DNA of 64,000 bases. Source: Pontederia crassipes. Taxonomy: Eukaryota; Streptophyta; Magnoliopsida; Commelinales; Pontederiaceae. This document shows, one piece after another, positions 1 to 11,354 of the stretch (positions are counted from its first letter, which is position 1; every line of letters begins with the position of its first letter). The translations under genes and the position numbers were made by a program. The notes under the pieces were generated by a model that had not been told where the DNA came from, ran no database searches, and saw only the letters and a program-made list of their open reading frames with translations. The stretch covers positions 16,671,501 through 16,735,500 of the forward strand of contig CM060195.1 of assembly GCA_030549335.1 (NCBI GenBank), read 5' to 3'.

Positions 1-62
1 TTTATGATTTTTTTTAGCGTTGTTACATGGGACCTAATATGTTGATCATCGCTTAAGCAGCT

Positions 63-682
63 CTAATTTAATTGTTGTCCATATCATTGGAAGATTCATC
101 CATCGTATCTAAACATTATATTAGTCAACTTTTCTAATTTAATTGTTGTGTATATCGTTGGAAGTAGGGTGTTCACGGATCGGGACCTGACTCGACCTGG
201 GACTCGACCTTTAATTGGGTCGGATCGGATTGTGTAGGGTTGGATCCAATTCAATCCGACCCGATTCGGAGCAGATTGAATCGGTACGGGTGGTCAGGTT
301 ATCGAACTATCATTTTTTTTAAAAAAAAATTTATTTATTTTTTCTATTATTTAATATAAAAATATTATATAATATTTATTTAAAAAGAATAAAATAATTT
401 TTTAAATATTTTAATATTATTTTATATATTTACAATATTTTATTATAATTTTTATATACTAATATAAGTTAAAAACTAAAAAAATCGAATCTTTGCGTCG
501 AGTCAGGTCCGAAAATTCCGACCTACCCGGCTCGACCCAAGTTCGAGTTGAGGTTGTGTCCTTTGATTCGATTCGACCTAAACTGATTCTGATTATCGAA
601 TTCGTGAGTCGAGTCGATCTGCTCGACACCCCTAGTTGAAAGACCCATCGATCATAGCTAAACATTATATTAGTCAAGTTTT
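63..682. repeat. 71-bp tandem duplication, second copy split by a MITE
   Basis: Bases 63-133 and 134-164 plus 643-682 are two copies of one unit (both begin ctaatttaattgttgt and end with aacattatattagtcaa plus a T-rich tail). The second copy is interrupted by the MITE at 165-634, so the first copy preserves the empty insertion site. Confidence 0.8.
165..634. mobile_element. hAT-like MITE, 470 bp
   Basis: The element starts tagggtgttca and ends cgacacccct-a, which are imperfect terminal inverted repeats. It is flanked by an 8-bp duplication, gttggaag (157-164) and gttgaaag (635-642), with one mismatch. The subterminal arms are rich in tcgacc/ggtcga motifs and the middle (300-480) is almost pure A/T. 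There is no coding capacity. TSD length and TIR start suggest a non-autonomous hAT element; the family is inferred. Confidence 0.75.
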
Positions 683-1056
683 ACGATGAATTTGATATTC
701 TAACCCATGGTAAATGGGTATAATAAGACTGGAACTGGAAAAAATAGAAACAATTCATTTATTTCATTGTTTTAATATTATATATATAATGAAAATATAG
801 ACCAATACATATTTCAGTCCGCACGTTGTATGGCTCAATGGCGATACAATTAAATAGTGATCCAATTGTGGAACCGGGATTAGAACTTTCTCTTTGGATT
901 TAGTATATATCCTCAAAATTTGTCCTCTTTGTTTGTGATCAAATTATCCTTTAACTTTTAATTTATTTTTTTATCGGATATAAGCGGTTTAGGTTTATTA
1001 TTGCGTACGTGACACCTTATTAAAAATTAAAATGAATAAAATATTATTATTATCAC

Positions 1057-1092
<36 letters not shown>

Positions 1093-1499
1093 ACAAGTTT
1101 TAGAAAAAAATAGAGGGGCCACGAGCGTGGCTGCATGCCCGATCGAAGATAAAATTGAAAAAAAAGGATAAAATGGAGGATATTTAATAAAATTTACTTC
1201 GGCATTTTGTCACTTCAGTGATAATGCTTAAGTAAATTATAATTAAACACGATTCACTTCATAGTTCTTCCTAATATTATATTTGGATAAAAGGTCGTTA
1301 AGTGGAAGAGAAAAAAAATGAGAAAAAAAATAAAAGGAGAAAAGGAAAGTTACATTTTAATTTAAAATTGAAATAAAATAATGCAAATGAAGAAGAATAA
1401 AAAAAATAAAAATTTTCATTCATTAAAATTTTATCTTCTCCTTCCCTTCCCCTCCTTATCCTCTTTTCACCTTAATTCAAATTAAAAAAAACTTAATAG
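683..1499. other. A/T-rich upstream region with (ATT)n microsatellite
   Basis: No gene is visible. An (ATT)n tract runs at about 1042-1091. Poly-A rich stretches follow to 1,430, then a C/T-rich stretch leads into the PHYB leader. PHYB promoter elements are probably here, but none can be named with confidence. Confidence 0.6.
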
Positions 1500-1953
1500 A
1501 GCAGCCCCTTCTTCCCTGTACTAAAAAAAACTAATCCATCAAATCAGATGATGCAGTTGACGCAGACAAAATCCAAATTCTTTTTATCCAGAAACTTTTT
1601 TCAGCAGCACACAACGCACGAATCCTTTCTTCACCACCATCCCACCCCCCAGCTGCTGCAGCAAGACAGCCTCTCTCTCTCTCCACCTCCCCATTATCCC
1701 CTTCAATTGTCCGCTCTCTCCCTCCAATTCGCCAGCCACCAACAACATCAGGAACGCTTCTCTTTCGATCGAAGCAAAGTCCCTTCTTTCTCTGACTCCA
1801 AGTCACACGCACCGCCTTCCTGCTCAACATCATCTGATACAGTTGCCCGCGGCGCGCACTACAGCAGTATTAATAATTAAGCCCTGCAAAAAAGGCGATT
1901 TTTTTTATCATATAAACTTATTCCGAGCTTCTTCTCCACACTGTTGCTTGAGC
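1500..1953 (+). promoter_or_regulatory. Probable PHYB 5' leader with upstream ORF
   Basis: The stretch before the PHYB start is pyrimidine-rich (ctctctctct at 1671-1683), as plant leaders often are. It contains a 110-codon upstream ORF at 1548-1880 whose stop lies 73 bases before the PHYB start, and an ATG at 1843 in frame with PHYB. If transcription begins near 1,500 the uORF could limit PHYB translation. A leader intron that removes it cannot be excluded. The transcription start is not determinable here. Confidence 0.4.
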
Positions 1954-4900
1954 ATGGCGTCCCCGAGCAAAGGAGACGGAATTCATGGTCAGAGTCAGCA
2001 GACCCACCAGCTGCAGCAGCAGGCACCGCCTTCGCAGTCGTCGGGAGTGAGCAAGCCGTCAGAGTCGGTGAGCAAGGTGATCGCGCAGTACACGCTGGAC
2101 GCGCGGCTGCACGCGGTGTTCGAGCAGTCCGGGGAGTCCGGAAGGTCGTTCGACTACTCGCAGTCGGTGAGGGCGACGACGCCGTCTCACTCGGTGCCGG
2201 GGCAGCAGATCACGGCGTACCTGTCCAAGATCCAGCGGGGCGGCCATGTCCAACCCTTCGGGTGCACGCTGGCCGTGGACGAGCCCACGTTCCGGGTCAT
2301 CGCCTACTCTGAGAACGCCCACGACCTGCTTGACTTGTCGTCCCAGCAGTCCGTCCCCTCCATGGACGCCTCCCGCTCCGGTCCGCGGCTCGTCCTCGGC
2401 TCTGACGTCCGCGTCCTCTTCACAACCTCTAGCGTCCACCAACTCGAGCGCGCCGTCCACGCGCGCGAGATCACCCTCCTCAACCCTCTCTGGCTCCTTT
2501 CCCGTTGTTCCGACAAGCCCTTCTATGCTATCCTCCACCGCATCGATGTCGGCATCGTCATCGACCTCGAGCCTGCCCGCTCAGACGACCCCGCGCTATC
2601 CATCTTCGGTTCCGTCCAGTCGCAGAAGCTAGCGGTCCGCGCCATCTCCCGCCTCCAGTCTCTTCCCGGTGGAGACTTCAAGCTTCTCTGCGACACCGTC
2701 GTCGACCACGTTCGCGAGCTCACCGGCTACGACCGCGTCATGGTCTACAAGTTCCACGAGGACGAGCATGGCGAGGTCGTCGCAGAGTCCAAGCGCGACG
2801 ACCTCGAGCCGTACATCGGCCTCCACTACCCTGCCACTGACATTCCACAGGCTTCCCGCTTCCTCTTCAAGCAGAACCGCGTCCGCATGATCGCCGACTG
2901 CCACGCGGTTCCCGTCCGCGTGATCCAGGACGATGCCCTCATGCAGCCACTTTGTCTCGTGGGCTCGACTCTGCGTGCGCCCCATGGCTGCCACGCTCAG
3001 TACATGGCCAACATGGGCTCCATCGCCTCCCTCGCCATGGCCGTTATTATCAACGGCAGCGATGAAGAGAGCGGCTCCCGCAACTCCATGAAGCTCTGGG
3101 GCCTCGTCGTCTGTCACCACACCTCACCCCGCTTCATCCCGTTCTCTTTGCGCTACGCCTGTGAGTTCCTCATGCAGGCCTTCGGTTTGCAGCTCAACAT
3201 GGAGCTCCAATTAGCCGCGCAGCTATCTGAGAAGCACATCTTGCGGACACAAACTCTGCTGTGCGACATGCTCCTCCGGGACTCCCCTACTGGCATCGTC
3301 ACCCAGAGCCCCAGCATCATGGACCTGGTCAAGTGCGATGGTGCGGCCCTTTACTATCATGGCAAGTACTATCCACTCGGAGTGGCCCCGACTGAAGCAC
3401 AAATTAAAGATATTGTTGAATGGCTTTCTGTTTGTCATGGAGATTCAACTGGATTGAGCACAGATAGTCTGGCAGATGCAGGATACCCCGGGGCCACTTC
3501 TCTAGGTGATGCAGTTTGCGGAATGGCCGTTGCCTACATCACTCGAAATGATTTCTTGTTCTGGTTCAGGTCGCACACAGCAAAAGAGATCAAATGGGGT
3601 GGTGCAAAGCATCACCCAGAGGACAAGGATGATGGGCAGCGAATGCATCCTCGTTCATCCTTTAAAGCATTCTTGGAAGTGGTCAAGAGTAGGAGCTTGC
3701 CCTGGGAGAACCCTGAGATGGATGCCATCCACTCTTTGCAACTTATATTGAGGGACTCCTTTAGGGATGCTGGGGAAGGGACCAGCAATTCAAAGGCCAT
3801 TGTTAATGGTCAGATTTCTGACTTGGAAATGCATGGAATTGATGAGCTTAGCTCTGTTGCAAGAGAGATGGTTAGGTTAATAGAGACAGCAACTGCACCT
3901 ATTTTTGCTGTTGACTCAGATGGGCGTATAAATGGTTGGAATGCAAAAGTTGCTGAGTTGACAGGACTTGCAGTTGAGGAAGCGATGGGCAAATCATTAG
4001 TTCAGGACCTTGTCTTCCAGGAGTATGCTGATGTTGTGGATAAGCTTCTGCTCCGTGCCTTGAGAGGTAAGATGATATTTATCATTTTTGTCACAATTGG
4101 AGATTTGGTTTGATGAGGGAAATTATGCTTACTGAGATTGGATAGCGTTTCACGTTGCATTAAAAACATGTAAACTTGTAAAATTTACAAGTGTGTATGA
4201 AAACACAAAACAAAAAAAGAGGTGCAAGTAGTAATCCCCACAAAAGAAGAAAATAAATTTTCTTTAATTCTTGGGTTACTGAATTGGTGTTTTATGTTAG
4301 TGATATGTGATACACTTTGATACTATAAGTGCTGCAAAAGTTTGATAATATAATAATGTCTATGCTTATGGTTCTTGTAAATTAGATGAGATGTCAATCT
4401 GTCTAAAAGCTTAAGCTATTAAAAGATGCTCATCATTGTATTTACATTTTTGACAATATAAATATTATCATTCTAACACCCCTTAAGCTTATAAGATAGA
4501 AGATGAATTCATTTAATTTAATTTGGTATGAGAGCAGAGTCAAGAGTTCAAATCTCAATGGAGTTCCTAATAAAACAAATTCTCCCACAGTACTTCATGG
4601 TTGATCTGGCTTGCCTCAAAGTTGTCAGTATTTTACAGCAATGGAGAATGTTAAAAATATGAATATAAGTGATAGCATTAGAAGTGTAAATATAGTGATA
4701 GTATCGCTTGTGTTGAATTTGCAGTACCAACTAAAGATGTAAAATAGTCTTGTAAAATAGATCAAATACATTCAACCTTTCTAAAATTGTCCGCCAAACC
4801 CACGCCAAGCTCAAAATCATGCAGGTGAAGAAGATAAGAACGTGGAAATAAAGTTGAAGACGTTTGGTTCACAACAATCAAAGAAGGCAATATTTGTCAT

Positions 4901-7900
4901 AGTAAATGCATGTTCTAGCAGAGATTACACAAACAGTATTGTTGGTGTCTGCTTTGTCGGACAGGATGTTACAGGGCAGAAGGTGGTCATGGATAAATTT
5001 ATCCATATACAAGGAGATTATAAGGCTATTGTGCACAGCCCTAACCCTCTGATTCCACCCATTTTTGTGGCCGATGAAAATACTTGTTGCTCAGAATGGA
5101 ATACAGCTATGGAAAATCTTACTGGTTGGTCAAGAGGGGAAATGATAGGAAAGCTTTTGGTTGGTGAGGTTTTTGGTAGTTGTTGCCAGTTGAAGGGCCC
5201 AGATGCGTTAACAAAGTTCATGATTGTCCTTCATAATGCAATTGCAGGCCAGGAGACAGACAAGTATCCATTTTCATTTTTCAACAAGAATGGTAAATTT
5301 GTTCAGGCTTTATTGACAGCAAATATGAGAACTAACATGGATGATCAAGTAATTGGAGCATTTTGCTTCTTACAAATAGCTAGTCCTGAACTGCAACAGG
5401 CTATTGAAATTCAGAGACAGCAGGAAAAAAAATGCTTTGCTAGAATGAAAGAACTGACATACATATGCCAAGAGATTAAAAATCCACTCAATGGTATTCA
5501 ATTTACATACTCAATGCTGGAGTTGACAGAACTGACTGATGATCAGAGGCAATTTCTTGAAACTAGTGCCTCTTGCGAGAAGCAGATGATGAAGATAATC
5601 AAGGATGCTAATTTGCAAAGCATTGAGGATGGGTTAGTCTTATCTTCAACTTGCTTTGCAGCTACAATATTTCATAAACATTGTTCCAGTCTTCTACAAC
5701 CATTATGTCTGTTCCATCTGTTTATGTGAATGTCTGCAAGTGTGTTCCTACCTCAATTTTGAGTCTGAAAGTGTAGTTGTTTCTAATTTTCTGATGGGAA
5801 TCAAACTGTTAACTTGATTTGAGTTTGTAAATGAGAACGTCAGTCAGTTCACCCTAAAAAGAAACATCAGTAAGTTCTCAGTATATTATTTGATACTTAC
5901 ACAAGTTTAACATACTAAATTTCACTTTTTTTCAGTTACCAAGCAGTGGTCTGGCTCTGTTTCCATCAGAGAATAAAAAAATGGATGTGCTTTTCTCTTT
6001 CCTCATTGGAATTTAGATATTATGGATCTTACTTTTTGTTATCATTGAAAAGTGCCATTTCATTCCTTATTCATCTGTAAGAATGTTGTATTGTTTCTTA
6101 GAATTACTTCGTTGATGTTTCCCCCTTTGTTTTATCCTTGTAACAAATATCTATTATCGCTCTGTCGGTGAAACTTTTCTATCCAAAAAAGGTTTTTGGC
6201 ACTTGCTTGGTCTATGTTTGTCCAAGCAAATTTGTAGGTTTTTCTAAATGAATATCTTGAAATATTTTATACTCTTAGGTTAGTATAGACTATAGACCTT
6301 CTGGCCTCCTAGAAAAGGATATTCCATCCTACTCATTGCATTGTTCTCAAACAGTTTCTTTTGTCATTCAGAAAGTGCAACAAGTCCTTGATATCTTGGT
6401 TTGTCTACTTGTTAATTTGACACAACAATGCATTTCTTGAAGTTTCGCTCAAATTAAATTTTGTCAATTTATATCTTTTCTAAGGCCACAAACTTGAAGG
6501 TTTCAACTCCCTTATGTAATTGAATGCCTACTGGTAGGTTGTCTAAAAACATGTCTATACCACTATATTCATAATTTTGTCTTATTCTCTTAGTCATTTG
6601 TTTATTTTATGTAGTCTGTCTTTTGCAAATGAAATCACTTTTCTTTATCATTTTGTTTTCATAATGACAACCCCTAACTTGTCCCGGAATCTGCTTCTTA
6701 ATTTATCCTTTTCAGTGATTCCTGACATTTATGCTAATGAAGCTACACTGAACTTTAAACTCAGAAGGTACAATTATGAAAAATTATTTGACTGTTGACT
6801 TTGCATCCAATAGATGCAAATCTGATTTGATTGTATGTTGCATGGATAGATTTTGCATGATATTTTCCCAAATGGCTCTTCCCATCTATTCTTCCAGTTG
6901 CTTATATTAGATGAGCCGACCCCACCTAGTGGGATAAGGCTTTGTTGTTGTTGCTTATATTAGATGAAAAAATAATAATATAGGACATAATGAGAATGAA
7001 AAGCAAAGTTCTTTCAATTTAATGTTTTGGTGAAATAATGTTGAAATGGAAAAAATTCCACAAGACTTGGCTAGATGTTGAATTTAGCTCTTGCTTGTGT
7101 TTCTTTTCCAAGGCCTAGTGACAACAAGAATGTATATACTGCTTTCTGCTGGTTTGCTTAATTGATACACCAACAAAACATTATCTTAGGATTTTGTTGT
7201 GTCCACATTCTGCAACAAGTTCACAACTAGGTTTGCAACTAAAAAGAGAGTTTTTCAGCAAGAAGACCATTAGTTCTTCAATAACTTAAAAGAGTGACAG
7301 ATTTAGCTCATTACAAATTTTCTTTTCGTGATGGCATGCCATGAAATTTCAAGGATTAGTTTCTGTTATGTATAATATTTGTTATTATCTATAAATGAGA
7401 TTATGAACTCCGCCTATATTTTATAGTCGGTCCCAAGCCCGGATAAAGGAGGAGGGTTGTGTTAGGCCCCGACAGCCAGCATAAAATCCTGTCGAATCTT
7501 ATGAACATGGATCAACGAATAGAGCGGAATAGCGTCGTATGATCCATGTAGCCGACCCCATCTAGTGGGATAAGGCTTTGTTGTTGTTGTTTGTTGTTGT
7601 ATAAATGAGATTATGGTGTTACAACAGTACTCATGATTGATACATTCTTATGCATACATTTGCAAGCATGCCAAAGCATGTCTTTGAATCTTGCATTGTC
7701 TTTCTCATTGCAACCATTATTGTTAATTTCTCCCAATTATCACACTATCAAATTATTCCTTTTTTCTGGAGATCAAATTGTTCTTTTTATAACATGTTTC
7801 ATGTAATTTTCCCTACATGTTATGTTATTTCATCATAATTTGACATAGTTCTTTTGATGTCAGCTCCCTGCCACTTGACAGAAATGAATTTCTTCTTGGT

Positions 7901-9399
7901 AATGTTGTAAACACTGTTGTGAGCCAAGTGATGATTTTGCTTAGAGAAAGAGGACTGCAATTAATCCGGGACATTCCTGAGGAAGTTAAAATAATAACAG
8001 TTTATGGTGATCAACTAAGAATGCAGCAAGTCTTGGCTGAATACTTGCTTAATATGGTTCGATATGCACCATCTCCAAACGGTTGGATAGAGATTCAAGT
8101 TCGGCCAAGTTTTAAGAGGAATTCTGATACTAAAGAAGTGGTACTTTTCCAATTCAGGTATCATTGAGCTTATTTTCCTGTTTATTGAAATTTGGAGTTT
8201 GCATATCAGAATTAGGTGTTTGCTAAATTCCAGAAATGATCTGGAGCTTAAGAGCTAGACTACTTATAAGCAGTTGATTGGGGGCTGGTACACTTAAATT
8301 TCCTATTTGTCTGTGAATATTAATTCATCTCGTTATTTTTATCTCTTTACAAGCACTGAAGTAATTAGTGTCATTTTATATAATAAAGAATAATAGCATG
8401 ATGACTCTTTTCTATAGGGAGTTCCTAAATATGTGACTGCAAAGGGTTTTTGTGCTCTATTCTTTTTCTCTCTAATTCCTCTTTCAGTAAACGTGGGAAG
8501 AGATCCTATCCCCTATGCCCTTTTCTTTCCCTAATTCTAATGAAATAACTCAAATTTTATTATTTATTTCTGAGAGGGAGGATACTAAATACCTATTTTT
8601 AAGTTTCGAATCCTAACTTGACTTCTCCCCATGAAAACCTGCCCAAGTTGAACTGCTTCAAGATGCAAGGGACGGAGCATCAGACTCGCTTCTACAGAGA
8701 CTAGAGGCTTATGCCACTATGTAGGACACGAGTTTCATAGCAACAGATAGTAATTGGTTTGAAATTCTGTATAAAAGTGTACCATGATTGCTCATTTACA
8801 ACTCTAAGTGAACCAGGTTCCCCCTTGCAACTTTGTGTTGAGTAAATAGGGATGAGCCTGCAAGGTGCTCCCCCTCCCCAAAAGAAAATCCTGCAAGGCA
8901 CTCAAGCAGAGTCACCCATTATTTTTTTTAATTTAAAATTTATTTTGTATTGTGCTTGGTGCTGCTGAAAATTTTTAATGCATTCCCCATCCTCAAAATT
9001 CATTTCCATTGCAAGGCACTCAAGCAGAGTCACTCAAGTTTGCCCTTCACTTGATATCTGTAATTTGTTCTTGCAGATAACATAAGGAATAACTATTATT
9101 CTTATGAGGATTATGAATCTGATTAGAGGTGCTTCTTGGAAGATTTCTCATTGTTCATACCATGTTTTCTGTTTTCCAGGGTCATTTGCCCAGGTGATGG
9201 TCTTCCTCCAGAACTAATCCAAGACATGTTTCACAATTCACGCTGGGAAACTGAAGAAGGACTTGGACTGAGCATATGTAGGAAGATCCTAAAGCTGATG
9301 AATGGAGAAGTTCAATATATAAGGGAATCTGAGAGATGTTTCTTCCACATAGCTTTAGAACTGCCAACTGGTCATAGAACTCAAAGTAGAGGAAGTTAG
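1954..9399 (+). CDS. PHYB: Phytochrome B, red/far-red photoreceptor (four exons)
   Basis: Exons are 1954-4066, 4825-5632, 7864-8157 and 9180-9399, all with GT/AG borders and matching phases, giving 1,144 residues. PHYB binds a bilin, switches between Pr and Pfr, and in Pfr enters the nucleus to act on PIF factors. The order is a Gln-rich N-terminal extension (1-85), PAS (about 88-200), GAF, PHY (about 425-575), two PAS repeats (about 630-740 and 765-870) and a histidine-kinase-related module (about 890-1,135). Cys346 in PHGCH is the chromophore attachment site. Asp296 lies in the TDIP motif, and PRSSF (566-570) is the PHY tongue. The kinase-related module has CQEIKNPL without a phospho-acceptor His, as is usual for plant phytochromes. 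The length, the extension and the close match to PHYB family sequence favour PHYB over PHYA or PHYC. I chose ATG 1954 (MASPSKGD) because the 37 residues upstream from ATG 1843 do not look phytochrome-like. No frame break is seen. Confidence 0.96.
4067..4824 (+). other. PHYB intron 1
   Basis: The donor is ag|gtaaga and the acceptor gcag|gtgaag; splicing splits a Gly codon after its first base. The intron is A/T-rich. At about 4525-4595 it has a short tRNA-like stretch (tatgagagc followed by agttcaaatctc) that could be an old SINE piece, too weak to call. Confidence 0.9.
6898..6967 (+). mobile_element. 5'-truncated Au-type SINE tail with 17-bp TSD
   Basis: Bases 6915-6950 match only the last 36 bp of the SINE seen at 7406-7600 (gccgacccca ... 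ggctttgttgttg). They are flanked by exact 17-bp direct repeats, ttgcttatattagatga, at 6898-6914 and 6951-6967. This is the expected product of target-primed reverse transcription that stopped very early. Confidence 0.85.
7390..7615 (+). mobile_element. Au-type SINE, 195 bp, with 16-bp TSD
   Basis: The body at 7406-7600 contains ggtcccaagcccggataaag and ends in gataaggctttgttgttgtt with a TTG-repeat tail. This resembles the angiosperm Au SINE family, identified from memory of its 3' end. Exact repeats tataaatgagattatg at 7390-7405 and 7600-7615 are the target-site duplication (the first t overlaps the tail). It is transcribed in PHYB sense and has no coding capacity. Confidence 0.8.
8158..9179 (+). 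other. PHYB intron 3 with a 24-bp direct repeat
   Basis: The donor is tcag|gtatca and the acceptor tttccag|ggtcat; an Arg codon is split after its second base. A 24-bp sequence (tgcaaggcactc...gagtcac) occurs at 8892-8915 and again at 9010-9033. Nothing else is recognised. Confidence 0.85.
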
Positions 9400-10929
9400 T
9401 AGAGCCAGGGACTTACTCTTGCCGTACTGACCATTCAAAATAAATTAAAAGGAACTACTTCCAGAACTGCAGATGAAAGACACGTTGAGGTGAATTAGAC
9501 AATTAGAGAGGGTGCAATCACATCCATCATTCCCACACCATCTCGCACAGCATGCTGGTGTCGCTGCTAGCATCATTGAATAAAGAGGTATCACCTTAGT
9601 TGGCTCTTCCGTTTTTTTCTTGTTTATTTCGAGTCCTTCATATGCTTGGAAGCTATTTGTTGAGCAAATCGGGCTACACCTCAAGATGGTAAATGCAGCT
9701 GTACTTGAGTGGAGAAGTTTAGGCCCTGATCCGGAAGTTGTCTCTAGTTTCAATATCTGATTTGGCTTTGTGGTGATGCAATTTGTACAGGCTTTTGTTT
9801 CTTCACCTTTGATATCCTTTTAAATTGCACACAGGAATCTAACCCTTCTGAATTGGCTTTAATGTGGATTAAATGACCATTACTTATCCATTGTGTTCTC
9901 TCACCAGGCATATTCTATTTATTAATAATACACTGCATACGCGTTCTCGTCTCTGAGCCATAAACACATAAACCATCAGCTCCCAGTTATTACTATTGAG
10001 GACATCAACTTTGCCTGGAGATATGATAAGAAAGTACCAGTTGAGCTTCTAGCACATGGAATCAGTGGACTGTGTATATGTTCTATCTTCTTATGCCCAA
10101 CTTGATACTTGAAACAAAATCCAATAACAAGGATGAAATCAAGATGTGGAAAGTTGTCTTTGATTAATATGGACCACGATTTGTATTATTACTAACGTGG
10201 CATCATCAACATATTATTGAGGTACTGAGGTAAATATCTTTGTGTTCATGCACGCACTTAACTTCAAAGCTACGCTTTACTTGGAAGCTAAGTAAAGCTG
10301 GTACATGGAATAGTAATAACGATTGGCTTTTAGGATATGAGTTCGATTCTTCACAATACTGATGAACAAAAAGATACAAGAATTCAGATCTAGTATTTAT
10401 GCTGTTTCAACAACCTATGGAAAAGTCTCATCTCCAGAAACTTTGAAATTAAATTAAATGCAGCTGTGTGGAACAAAAACTGGAATTGTACTTTGGATGT
10501 ACTTAATGCCATTCCTTATATTTTAATGTCACTCCTCAAGAACCGTTGTATCCTTCACATTTAGACCACATAAATACTACTTTATTTCCTCCCAAGACTA
10601 GTTTTTTTTTATGATATTGATAACATGCTTTTTACTCATTTTTAGTTGTTATAACTTAAAAAATCCCTTAACAGCATTTAATAATTTTAGTTGTTGTTTA
10701 TCTGGCCAAATATTTCTGAAAAATATTTTAAATTTAATAATCGTCAGACATACGTTATATTTTAATATATTTTTTTTATAAGTTAGTATCAATAATTGAA
10801 TTTAGTTTATTCTTTTAAACAATTTCGTTATACAACGAATATAATGCAATTATTAAATACTGCTAATTTTTAAAAGTTATAACAATACATAAATTAAAAA
10901 ACCATAATTGTTTCAAACAAAAGATTGTG
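9400..10929 (+). other. PHYB 3' flank, no further gene seen
   Basis: The UTR contains candidate poly(A) signals AATAAA at 9439-9444 and 9579-9584. The actual cleavage site cannot be read. From about 9,960 onward the sequence is A/T-rich and no ORF or repeat of note is visible. Confidence 0.5.
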
Positions 10930-11330
10930 CCTTTTTATTTTGGAAAGATGCTTGGGCATTGACAATTTCTCACTAGTTGAAATGTTATGTTTCCAAGATT
11001 ATATCTCTTGCGGACAAGCAGACATGTGTGATAGATTGTTGGTCATCACTCCAACGGGGTATGGCTACCCCCTTTCTCAACTTCTCTATACGACCAACGA
11101 ATTTTTGATTTCATCAATTTAGGGATCATTGAGTGTAAGCGGCTGATAAGAAAGATTCATGGATTTGGTCCTTGGGTGTTTTCTCAACCAAAAGTGCATA
11201 TTTAGCTCGGTAGCTGCCTGCATCCGATGCTTCCTGCACCCTACGTAGAGATGCCAAAGAAGACATCAACTCCTATTTTTTTAGTGTCTTCGCAAGGAAG
11301 ACGTGGGCAGCTACAATGGTTAGACATATC
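10930..11330 (+). pseudogene. LINE reverse-transcriptase C-terminal relic
   Basis: With several stops, one plus frame reads FWKDAWAL, then later DSWIWSLGVFSTKSAYLAR. This pattern resembles the end of plant LINE polyproteins, upstream of and in the zinc-binding (zf-RVT) region. It is short and broken; the assignment rests on these two motifs only. Confidence 0.4.
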
Positions 11331-11354
11331 CTCTGCAAAACATTTTTGGCAATC

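Larger units (their letters stand above)
5633..7863 (+). other. PHYB intron 2 with two SINE insertions
   Basis: The donor is gg|gttagt and the acceptor tgtcag|ctccc. At 2,231 bp it is the longest intron of the gene. It holds a 36-bp SINE tail at 6915-6950 and a 195-bp SINE at 7406-7600, both in gene orientation. The remainder is T-rich with no coding signal. Confidence 0.9.

Noticed and set aside
1911-1917. tataaac as a PHYB TATA box
   Set aside because: It is only 37 bases before the start codon and would leave almost no leader.
1843-1953. In-frame ATG upstream of PHYB as the protein start
   Set aside because: The 37 extra residues are basic and hydrophobic and unlike phytochrome N-termini. 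MASPSKGD followed by the Gln-rich stretch fits the family.
2059-3120. Long open frames on the minus strand of PHYB exon 1
   Set aside because: They are shadows caused by the high GC content of the exon.
4525-4600. tRNA-derived SINE or retrotransposon primer site in PHYB intron 1
   Set aside because: Only tatgagagc and agttcaaatc resemble known boxes, and no ends or duplication are visible.
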